Source: CAVVFX01 sp963747535 (GTDB lineage Bacteria; Acidobacteriota; Terriglobia; Bryobacterales; Bryobacteraceae). From it: a DNA stretch of 64,000 nucleotides. The notes under the pieces are model-generated. The model saw only the letters and a program-made list of their open reading frames with translations, did no database searches and was not told where the DNA came from. Position 1 is the stretch's first letter; each line of letters opens with the position of its first letter. The translations under genes were made by a program, and so were the position numbers. Where the stretch lies: assembly GCA_963747535.1 (NCBI GenBank), contig CAVVFX010000002.1, positions 1,054,001 to 1,118,000 on the forward strand, read 5' to 3'. Positions 45,901 to 52,340 of the stretch are shown piece by piece.

Positions 45901-48786
45901 ATCATGGTGGTGACGGTCGCCGACGATCGCGGCCTTAACGTGGTTCGCGAACTCCTGCAAGCCCATCAATATTGGCGCATGCGCGGGTTCCGCGCGGACT
46001 TCATCGTCCTGAACCAGGAAAGCCCGAGTTATGACTCTCCGCTGCGCCACCAGTTGCAGAGACTCACCGATGCCCACTCGATCGAAACCGGCATAGACAA
46101 ACCCGGCGGAGTCTTTCTGCGAGACTGGCATCCGATGCCGGAGGATGTCCGTAACTTGATTCTGGCCTCTGCCAGCGTGATGCTCAGCGCGAGCCGGGAA
46201 TCCTTGCAGCAGCAGCTTTCGGGGATTGCGGAACCTTCCACAGCCACCATTCGATTCCCCGGCGATGTCCACGTCGAGGAGCCGTCCCGGTCTTTACCCT
46301 TCCTGGAGCTTCCGTACTTCAACGGCCGGGGCGGCTTCACCAAGGACGGCCGGGAATATGCGATCTATTTGAAGCCCGGCGACAACACTCCCGCCCCCTG
46401 GGTCAACGTCATGGCGCATGCGGGATTCGGCACCATGGTGAGCGAAAGCGGTTTGGGCTTCACCTGGCGCGGCAACAGCCAGATGAATCGTTTGACACCG
46501 TGGAACAACGACCCGGTCAGCGACGAACCATCGGAAGTCATCTATCTGAGGGATGAAGAAGGCGGTGCGTCCTGGTCGCCGACACCTCAGCCGATCCGCG
46601 AAAACGACGCGTATCGCGCGCGGCACGGTCAAGGCTATACCACCTTCGAACACAACAGCCATGCCATCGGACAGGAGTTGACGGTGTTCGTCCCTTTACG
46701 GGAAGACGGCACGGGTGATCCGCTAAAGGTATATCGCTTGCGTCTGCGAAATGACTCTTCGCGGGCGCGCAAACTGACCGTTCTGTATTTCGCCGATTGG
46801 GTTCTCGGGGGCGTGCGGGAGAGCAGCCAGTTGCACATTCAAACTTCTCGCGACGCGCAGAGCGGAGCAATTCTCGCCCGGCAGTACTGGAATGGCGCCT
46901 ATGCCGGACACGTCGCGTTCGCCGTCGCCTGGCCCGCGCCGGTCTCCTATTCGGGTGATCGCAGCCAGATCCTGGGACGCAATCGGGGTGTGTCGAGGCC
47001 GGCCGCACTGGAGCGGGCGCATCTCGACAATCGGACCGGCGTTGCCATGGATCCCGGCGTGGCCCTCCAGGTCGAGGTCACCCTTGAGAAAGGAGGTCAG
47101 GCCGAAGTCGTGTTTCTGCTCGGCCAGACCGAGAACATCGAGGAGTGCCGAGCGCTGCTCAGCCGATATCAGACCCCACAGCAGATCGAGAACGCGTTGA
47201 GTGCAACCCGGGATTTTTGGGATTCGGTTCTCGGCACCATCGAGGTGCAGACACCTCTCCTGTCCGTGGATCTGTTGTTGAACCGCTGGCTGCTCTACCA
47301 GACGTTGAGTTGCCGGTTCTGGGCGCGCTCGGCGTTCTATCAATCAGGAGGCGCAATTGGATTCCGGGATCAATTGCAGGACTCACTGGCCGTTGTCTAT
47401 GCCGCGCCGCACTTGACACGCGCGCATATCCTGGTCACCGCCGCGAGACAGTTTATCGAAGGCGACGTGCAGCACTGGTGGCACGCGGAGACCGGCATGG
47501 GCGTCCGCACGCGCTGCTCGGACGACATGCTGTGGCTGCCCTTCGTTGTGGCGCATTACGTCGAAGTCACGGGCGATGGATCGATCCTGCGGGAAATCGT
47601 CCCGTTCCTCGAAGCACCCGTGCTCGCGTCTGGCGAAAGCGAGCGGATGTCCGTGCCTTCCATCTCGCGCGAGTCCGCCAATGTCTGGGAGCATTGCCGG
47701 CGGGCACTCGATCGGGCGTCGCAACTGGGGATTCACGAACTGCCGCTGATGGGGACGGGCGATTGGAACGACGGGATGAATCACGTGGGGGCGGAAGGCC
47801 GCGGCGAAAGCGTGTGGCTGGCGTGGTTCCTGGCGACGGTGCTCAACGCATTCGCCCGCATCACTGAGACATACGTGGAGCGCAGTGAAGTAACCGCACA
47901 CGTTTCGGGCATCTGGCGGGAAAGCGCCGTGCAACTTGCCGTCGCCACGGAGAGATCCTGTTGGGACGGCGACTGGTATCTCCGGGCCTTCTTCGACGAC
48001 GGATCGCCATTAGGGTCACACGCCAACGAGGAGGCCCGTATCGATTCTCTGCCACAATCCTGGGCGGTGATCTCGGCTCTGGGAGAACCGGCCCGCGCGA
48101 AGCGTGCGATGGAGAGCGCCCAGGAGTTTCTGGTGGACAAGCGCAACTCGCTGGTACGCCTGTTCACCCCTCCCTTCGATCATTCGAAACCTCATCCCGG
48201 CTACATCATGGGGTATCCTCCGGGGCTGCGCGAAAATGGCGGCCAGTACACGCATGGCGCATTGTGGATGGCGCTGGCATGGGCCCGTCTCGGTCACGGG
48301 GATTGCGCGGCCGGACTGCTCACCATGATGAGCCCCGTGGAGCGCGGGCGCACTTCGGCAGACGAGGTCCGTTATTGCGGCGAGCCCTACGCGGTTGCGG
48401 CCGATGTGTCGACCACTCCCGGCCGTGTGGGACGGTGTGGCTGGACTTGGTATACCGGTTCCGCGTCCTGGATGTATCGGATCTGGCTGGAGGAAGTGCT
48501 GGGATTCCGGCTGCGCGCGGATACCCTCACCCTGGAGCCGGTTATTCCCACGGAATGGCCTGGTTTCGAGGTTCGCTACCGATATCGCTCGTCGACCTAT
48601 GAAATCAAGGTTCAGCGCGAGGTATCGTTCGACTCGACCGTCGTGCAGGTCGACGACAAGCTTGTCCCGGGAAATGTCATTCGCCTGGTGGACGATGGAA
48701 AGGTGCACGAAGTCGTGGTCCGGATAGCCAGGCCGCAACTCCTGCTCCCCTCAGCCCATACTACCCAAGCCACGGTCAGTGCCTAG
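39925..48786 (+). CDS. ndvB: Cyclic beta-1,2-glucan synthase (NdvB/ChvB-type, GT84-GH94)
   Basis: A 2953-residue membrane protein, close to rhizobial NdvB/ChvB (~2830-2870). It polymerises UDP-glucose into beta-1,2-glucan and cyclises it into the periplasm. Hydrophobic segments lie near residues 461-515, 870-905 and 988-1025. Between them is the GT84 domain with DSDTE (~674) and 'RRQHRWIRGDWQ' (~820, the Q-x-x-R-W motif). Residues ~1570 to the end hold two glycoside-phosphorylase-type modules; the second contains 'GTGDWNDGMNHVG' with the GH94 catalytic Asp (~2612). The GTG start at 39925 follows a 49-residue membrane protein by 6 bp. No NdvA-type exporter or glucan-modifying gene is adjacent. 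Family is certain; whether the glucan is cyclic is inferred. Confidence 0.93.
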   Translation: MAAAKRVVLGFYAGEDEYAQRAWSAIRSAHAKAQYFRSQGESAPPEPFSSRYAALRLPDEDLIVAEVDRDKVPSLLNTISTSGEPALFVLRPDQPVRSDAHHRQSEPDVQSWRTILDRLAEYEATTREARGDLLEATRLDHTVTESAKWLLDNTHLLRTSISEIRRALPRGFRRRLSRFTTPEGVLNVRELARQVVASTDHAIDEQTLVVAVEEHQQKAPLSIAELWVFPVMLRFAVVEALASLAARVNRQQQIRESGYLWANRLAASARRDDESLSRMLSLLETDPFAQESYFATCLAEQLQDEETALIPVRQWIESRRGVSLADLVRPEHQREAAESLSIANAFNSLRTLSRIDFAEFFESLNVVEIELRRDPAGVYPRSDFRTRDRCRRVVEEIARHSGHAELDVARMAIDLAAAAHEPEQKQVSWYLLAPGCEQLEKSLGAHLPFRTWLKRGIRKRATFLYLGGVGAITFCFLAVALSVAWDMGVRAPSILLGLGALALFPLSELAIQIVNALAISTFHPEPLAKMDFDNGIPASDATLVVVPMMLTSLEVVRHELEKLEVRYLANQDANLYYSLFSDFIDAADATVPGDAELLKAIHDGIDSLNSRYPGNRFLLFHRRRIWSETQQRWIGRERKRGKIEELNLFLRGKGAADIKLAGDLPVGIRYVITLDSDTELPPGTARKMVATIAHPLNLPVLDPVTKVRRRGYTIIQPRVSIGLPGATASRFTRIFADTTGTDPYTQSVSDAQQELFGEAIFHGKAIYDVAAFDESLGGRFPIETLLSHDLIEGSHVGVGLATDIELFENMPLDYAGFCRRQHRWIRGDWQIAAWVLGRVPSSHGRSVRNSLSIISRWRILDNLRRSLVPIASMLLLLLGWVISSAPAAWSLIVGLALAIPAVAPWLDRLARRIQGTVIGWQGAHEELLRALVMISFLPHQALLSADAIARVLYRRLVSRRHLLEWQTAEHAAADSRVHLSATMRQMIGISACSLMLTLVLISQHAFAPVSIFVALWIGSPGLLYWLSRATANAGVERLLQEHHHLLRGYARQTWRFFDDLVGPETNWLPPDNTQLALHLEVANRTSPTNIGLWLCSALAARDFGYLSADDAFARCSGTMDTLERLQRYEGHLLNWYNIDSAEPLFPRYVSTVDSGNLLASLWLFARGCDDIVRSPVLSNGCMRGLSDTLAQIERLGRRDPSLAVPLQTLRKLLRGRGDTHQLIGRLRMATLPADQLLSACRLSESDETCYWSTRLAAEIAAWNRMVDVYLKWVETLTRLPDSLLHALGTDIVRMRRRTLHAAWSLQTLASGGPAVLQQILSRRNTPGLDSRLAKWLEDLDNEHRQAQSNASLAAKNWQTLGGRALAFANGINMRFLYDPKRKLFGIGYLVGGPVEFSSHYDLLASECRVASLVAIAKGDVPLEHWFALGRPRMTTPEGQTLLSWSGTMFEYLMPLLFTRTFPNSLLDEACRDAVVQQVSWAREKKLPWGVSECAYSALDANQIYQYHAFGVPALALNAGLDEGDVIAPYATMLSLQVDLRASIANLTRLQELGLDGPMGLYEAIDFTRQSSRGKRGVVIYTYMSHHQGMSLLALNNVLHRDVMQRRFHGDRRIRAIESLLFERVPNTPLPAEDVRAGSSAPLPTAADDPPERVWRENTAVPRVHLYGNGRYALMVSNAGGSYSRWGEFDVARWRSDTTRDCWGTFIYIRDVRANTLWSAAWQPLGGSLGSSAVRFLADHTEFHRRVQDIETLQTVTVSAEDDAELRRLTVTNWSARTRELDFTSYMELALAPHGADMAHPAFAKMFIETEHVDDGLLIAHRRLQSPENPSVWAAHLLVGAPGGIQFETDRETFLGRGNTPATAQALRRELNSSVGTVVDPIFSLRCRVVLAPRDRMEFSFITLAAHSREDLLTLVTKYRRAGAVAQAFEMMWTRSQLEFRYLGIGPARAHRFQELASYLIYPNIRLRSPDRIARNRLGQSGLWALGVSGDLPIMVVTVADDRGLNVVRELLQAHQYWRMRGFRADFIVLNQESPSYDSPLRHQLQRLTDAHSIETGIDKPGGVFLRDWHPMPEDVRNLILASASVMLSASRESLQQQLSGIAEPSTATIRFPGDVHVEEPSRSLPFLELPYFNGRGGFTKDGREYAIYLKPGDNTPAPWVNVMAHAGFGTMVSESGLGFTWRGNSQMNRLTPWNNDPVSDEPSEVIYLRDEEGGASWSPTPQPIRENDAYRARHGQGYTTFEHNSHAIGQELTVFVPLREDGTGDPLKVYRLRLRNDSSRARKLTVLYFADWVLGGVRESSQLHIQTSRDAQSGAILARQYWNGAYAGHVAFAVAWPAPVSYSGDRSQILGRNRGVSRPAALERAHLDNRTGVAMDPGVALQVEVTLEKGGQAEVVFLLGQTENIEECRALLSRYQTPQQIENALSATRDFWDSVLGTIEVQTPLLSVDLLLNRWLLYQTLSCRFWARSAFYQSGGAIGFRDQLQDSLAVVYAAPHLTRAHILVTAARQFIEGDVQHWWHAETGMGVRTRCSDDMLWLPFVVAHYVEVTGDGSILREIVPFLEAPVLASGESERMSVPSISRESANVWEHCRRALDRASQLGIHELPLMGTGDWNDGMNHVGAEGRGESVWLAWFLATVLNAFARITETYVERSEVTAHVSGIWRESAVQLAVATERSCWDGDWYLRAFFDDGSPLGSHANEEARIDSLPQSWAVISALGEPARAKRAMESAQEFLVDKRNSLVRLFTPPFDHSKPHPGYIMGYPPGLRENGGQYTHGALWMALAWARLGHGDCAAGLLTMMSPVERGRTSADEVRYCGEPYAVAADVSTTPGRVGRCGWTWYTGSASWMYRIWLEEVLGFRLRADTLTLEPVIPTEWPGFEVRYRYRSSTYEIKVQREVSFDSTVVQVDDKLVPGNVIRLVDDGKVHEVVVRIARPQLLLPSAHTTQATVSA

Positions 48787-48862
48787 TACTCGCGTAGCCA
48801 CTCCCTAACGGTCGTAGCTCGGAAGTTGTTGCTGAGCCCGCGCGCGTCAGCAAGTTCCGTGT
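48783..48862. repeat. Intergenic hairpin repeat, family B copy 3 (uninterrupted)
   Basis: Begins 'CTAGTACTCGCGTAGCCACT', continues 'CCCTAACGGTCG' and contains the stem AGCTCGG/CTGAGC. It matches both halves of the repeat at 24531-24750 without the palindromic insertion. It lies between the convergent ndvB and response-regulator genes. Confidence 0.7.
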
Positions 48863-48867
48863 GGAAG

Positions 48868-49296
48868 CTATGCAGGTGAGGTCACCAGGCGCATCACATC
48901 TTTCACCAGTTGGCCGACTTCCATAAACGATCGCAGGTCAGTCGGTTTGCGGAAATAGAGATTGGCCCCCAACTCCAGCAGACGGCAGCGGTCGCGAGGT
49001 GAATCGGACGAGGTAAGAAGAATAATTGGAGTCTTTCCCAGCATCCTGCTGGAGCGGGCGGCCGCCACGACCTGGCCCCCGTCATAACGAGGCAGATTGA
49101 GATCCACCAGAAGCAAGTCGACTACGACGTCGCCATCTTCTGCCCGTCGTACCACCGCGAGGGCTTCTTCTCCGTCTTTCGCCAGACTCAGTTCATAGTC
49201 GATCCGATGAAAGTCCAGCGCCCGCCTCACCAAAAACACATCGCCGGGATTGTCCTCAGCCAGAAAGATTCTTAACTTGTGTGGGGTCGGGGTCAT
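48868..49296 (-). CDS. Stand-alone response regulator, Rcp1-like
   Basis: A 142-residue single-domain receiver. The acidic pocket is 'LAEDNPGD' (E14, D15), the phospho-acceptor is D65 in 'LLLVDLNLPRYDGG', the switch Thr/Ser is in 'ILLTSSDS', and the conserved Lys is in 'YFRKPTD'. The spacing and 'NLPR-DG' motif match the Rcp1 group that partners phytochrome-like or hybrid kinases. No output domain is present, so it must act by protein contact or phosphotransfer. Its kinase is not obvious; the transmitter-only kinase at 50087 is the nearest candidate. Confidence 0.9.
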   Translation of the reverse strand: MTPTPHKLRIFLAEDNPGDVFLVRRALDFHRIDYELSLAKDGEEALAVVRRAEDGDVVVDLLLVDLNLPRYDGGQVVAAARSSRMLGKTPIILLTSSDSPRDRCRLLELGANLYFRKPTDLRSFMEVGQLVKDVMRLVTSPA

Positions 49297-49332
49297 ATCA
49301 CGTTGGTACCGCTCCGCGTCAGGCGCTGCTGA

Positions 49333-49914
49333 TTACACGCCTTGTGACTCCGTACTGGTATACCGCGGCTGAGGCTTGTCGCTGACCGCGAAGTCGGCGG
49401 CCGCCTCATGCGAAGCGGCGACGTCCTCAGCGCCGGTGGACTCCAGAATGCGCCGGGCCGATTTGATCCAGGCTGCATCGTCGCAATGAACCGACAGCAG
49501 TATGCCACCACGCTTCAGACGGCCCTCATAGCGCTTGGCCTCATACTCCGGCATGCCCAAGCCCACGAGGGCGCCCACGATGCCGCCCGCTACCGCTCCG
49601 GTTCCAACACCGGCCAGGGCTGCGACGATCGGACCGGCCGCGATGAATGGACCAATGCCAGGGATGGCCAGAACTCCAATCCCCGCTAACCATCCGAGCG
49701 CACCGCCCAGGACGGCTCCGGACGCTACACCCGTAGTCGCTCCTTCGGGCGCTTTTGTATTCTTCTCCAGGGCGAAGTCCTTGGTACCGGTATTCTCTGG
49801 AAACAAAGCCGAGATGTCGGTGCTCCGAAACCCCGCGGCCAGCAATGCGTCGACTGCGTGAGAAACTTCTTCGCGCGTCGGATAGATCCCGAAAACAGCT
49901 GTATTCTTTGGCAT
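49333..49914 (-). CDS. Glycine-zipper membrane protein with general-stress (YflT-like) N-terminus
   Basis: A 193-residue protein. The N-terminal ~40 residues ('TAVFGIYPTREEVSHAVDAL', then 'GFRSTDISALFPE') match the general-stress 17M/YflT-like fold. Residues ~58-118 are a long Gly/Ala-rich hydrophobic hairpin ('GVASGAVLGGALGWLAGIG', 'GVGTGAVAGGIVGALVGLG'), likely membrane-inserted. A second small domain after it ('GRLKRGGILLSVHCDD') resembles a ferredoxin-like sensor half. Such proteins are common in stress regulons; their molecular role is not established. Confidence 0.75.
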   Translation of the reverse strand: MPKNTAVFGIYPTREEVSHAVDALLAAGFRSTDISALFPENTGTKDFALEKNTKAPEGATTGVASGAVLGGALGWLAGIGVLAIPGIGPFIAAGPIVAALAGVGTGAVAGGIVGALVGLGMPEYEAKRYEGRLKRGGILLSVHCDDAAWIKSARRILESTGAEDVAASHEAAADFAVSDKPQPRYTSTESQGV

Positions 49915-50086
49915 TTTGCACTCTCCCGATTACCACTTCCCTGGAACAAAGGCAAGTCGAGGGCCAGCAGCGAAGTCCAACAAATCGCAGGCGGAGGCGG
50001 AATTCGAGATCCGTGCGCCGTTACAAAAGTACCGGTATTTTCAAGACGTTGAGAGATTTTTCCTCATGCACTTCAAACGACTACAG

Positions 50087-50770
50087 TTAGCGGACCGGCA
50101 CTGTAATCCGGACCGTTAGACCGTTCTCCTGCCCCGTTTCGGCTGCGATCGTGCCGCCCCAACGTTCCACAATCCGCCGGCAAATCGCGAGCCCGAGACC
50201 ATAGCCCGGAAACTCGTCACGCGAATGAAGGCGGTAGAAGGGAGCGAAGATCTTCTCGAGGTATGCCCGGTCAACGCCCATTCCGTTGTCGCTCACGGAG
50301 ATTTCGACGCCGGCCGGCACCATCCGGCTTGCCACCAGAATGCGCGGCCGCCGGCCGGCCGAACGAAACCGGCAGGCATTGGTGAGGAGTTCCTTCAGCA
50401 CGGTCTTCAACTCCACTGGTACGGGCAAGTCCGGATAATTCGAAGCCGGGTCCGGCAACTGGACTTCCGCGCCTACCTCTGCCAGCGCTGCCTTGCACTC
50501 GATGAACACGCCACGCAACAGGAGCCGCAGGTTTTCGGTGCCTTCGTCCGTGGTTCCTTCACAGTACGCGACCATCGCAGTCAACAGGCCATCGATGCTG
50601 CGAGCGGCGGAGACGGCCTCCTGGAGCATCAACTGATCTTCCCGGGGCAACACCGCGGTTTCGGAATTCTGCACCAGTTGGATGCGGGTCAGAACGGTCC
50701 GCAGGTAGGTCCGAACGTCGTGCGCGAACGTGAACACCAGACGGGTGTCCTCGAGTTTGCTTTCTCGCAT
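50087..50770 (-). CDS. Sensor-less histidine kinase
   Basis: A 227-residue cytoplasmic kinase made only of the transmitter. The phospho-accepting His is H17 in 'FAHDVRTYLRT', the N box is 'KELLTNACRF' (N131), and the G boxes are 'SDNGMGVD' (~160-167) and 'GYGLGLAI' (189-196). No transmembrane, PAS or GAF segment precedes the H-box, so input must come from another protein. It follows the sigma54 activator by 17 bp and surely forms a pair with it. Confidence 0.88.
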   Translation of the reverse strand: MRESKLEDTRLVFTFAHDVRTYLRTVLTRIQLVQNSETAVLPREDQLMLQEAVSAARSIDGLLTAMVAYCEGTTDEGTENLRLLLRGVFIECKAALAEVGAEVQLPDPASNYPDLPVPVELKTVLKELLTNACRFRSAGRRPRILVASRMVPAGVEISVSDNGMGVDRAYLEKIFAPFYRLHSRDEFPGYGLGLAICRRIVERWGGTIAAETGQENGLTVRITVPVR

Positions 50771-50787
50771 GGCCCCGAAATTCTAAG

Positions 50788-52227
50788 TCAGGCGGATCTC
50801 GCGGTCTGGATCGCCGTATCCTCTTCGCCGGCAATCTCGCCGCCGACCAGTTGGTACTGGCGCAATTTGGTGTGCAGAGTCTTAGCCGTAATTCCCAGGA
50901 TCGAAGCCGCACGCGTCTTGTTCATGCCGGCGTGGGCTAGAGTCGCTTCGATGAGAACACGCTCGGCCTCGTCAATCGTCGTGCCAAGCCGAAGGTGGAT
51001 CGTTCCCGGGTCAGGAGGTGCGGGAACCACGGGTTCGACCACCGGCTCAGCCGCCAACGGCTGCCGTATACCAAAAGGAACGTGCGACCGCCGTATCGTG
51101 CCCGCCCCGGCAAGAATCACGGCACGCTCGACAATATTCCGCAATTCCCGAACGTTCCCCTCCCAGTTCTGCTCCTGCAGGGCGGCAAGAAACTCCGCAC
51201 TGGCATCGGTAACTCTGGTGTCGTGTTTGCGATTCAGGCTGTGAATCATAGCCTCCACAATGAGAGGGATGTCGTCTTTCCGGTCGCGCAACGGAGGAAT
51301 CTCGATATGAAACACATTGAGCCGGTAGTAGAGGTCTTCGCGGAACTTGCCTTCCTGAATGGCCTTCATGGGATCGCGATTGGTGGCCGCGATGATGCGC
51401 ACATCGGCTGTCAATTCGATCCTGGAACCGAGGCGGCGGAAGCGGAAGTCCTCCAGCACGCGCAGCAGCTTCGCCTGCATCGCCAGGGGCATCTCCCCGA
51501 TTTCATCCAGAAACAACGTACCTCCGGCGGCTGATTCGAGCGCTCCGATACGCCGTTCGAACGCACCGGTGAAAGAGCCCTTTTCGTGTCCGAACAGTTC
51601 GCTTTCGATGAGGGTCTCCGGCATTGCGGCACAGTTCAGTGCGACATATGGACCCTGGCTGCGCCGGCTGTTGTCGTGCAGCGCGCGGGCCACCAGTTCC
51701 TTTCCGGTCCCGCTCTCACCGGTGATGAGCACCGAAGCCTTAGTCGGCGCGACCTGGCGAATGAGGTCGAAAATCTGAACCATGGGGGCAGACCGCCCGA
51801 CCAGGTCGCCCAACGCGCCTTTGGAAGCCAGTTGACGCCGGAGTTGCTCGTTCTCCTTCGCCAGCCGGCTTTGCGCGCCGGCCCTGGTCAACAAGACCTT
51901 GAGCGCCACCGTATCGACCGGCTTTTCCAGGAACCAGAAGCCGCCCAGATCGTGAATCGTGGCAATCGCCTTCTCGATGCTTCCAAACGCAGTCATCACG
52001 ATGGATGGCGGCAACCGATCCTCGGCGCCCAGTGTTCGCAGCAGCTCAAAGCCGTCCATACGGGGCATCATCAAATCGGTCACGAGGACATCGACCGGTG
52101 ACGAGGACAATAATTCCAGTGCCTCTTTGCCATCCGCCGCCTGGCTGACGAGGTGTCCCCACTCCGTGACCACCTCGGCCAAGTACTGCCGCTGATCCAA
52201 TTCGTCATCGACTATCAAAACGTTCAT
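50788..52227 (-). CDS. Sigma54-dependent response regulator (NtrC family)
   Basis: A 479-residue activator. Receiver: DD at 7-8 and phospho-acceptor D51 in 'VTDLMMPRMDG'. AAA+ domain: Walker A 'GESGTGKE' (170-177), the sigma54-contacting loop as GSFTGA (217-222; Ser in place of the second residue of GAFTGA), and Walker B 'GGTLFLDE' (236-241). A C-terminal Fis-type helix-turn-helix ('MNKTRAASILGITAKTLHTKLRQY') follows. It activates RpoN promoters on phosphorylation. It is upstream of, and cotranscribed with, the kinase at 50087. Target genes are unknown; no strong -24/-12 promoter was recognised nearby. Confidence 0.95.
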   Translation of the reverse strand: MNVLIVDDELDQRQYLAEVVTEWGHLVSQAADGKEALELLSSSPVDVLVTDLMMPRMDGFELLRTLGAEDRLPPSIVMTAFGSIEKAIATIHDLGGFWFLEKPVDTVALKVLLTRAGAQSRLAKENEQLRRQLASKGALGDLVGRSAPMVQIFDLIRQVAPTKASVLITGESGTGKELVARALHDNSRRSQGPYVALNCAAMPETLIESELFGHEKGSFTGAFERRIGALESAAGGTLFLDEIGEMPLAMQAKLLRVLEDFRFRRLGSRIELTADVRIIAATNRDPMKAIQEGKFREDLYYRLNVFHIEIPPLRDRKDDIPLIVEAMIHSLNRKHDTRVTDASAEFLAALQEQNWEGNVRELRNIVERAVILAGAGTIRRSHVPFGIRQPLAAEPVVEPVVPAPPDPGTIHLRLGTTIDEAERVLIEATLAHAGMNKTRAASILGITAKTLHTKLRQYQLVGGEIAGEEDTAIQTARSA

Positions 52228-52340
52228 GCAACATGATTATGGCATGAGGAGTATAAATATTTCCTGATTTACACCTGTTCCGCGAACCGCATTTACTCCT
52301 TATTGTATAAAATCCTACTGGACATTCGTGGAACAGCCGT

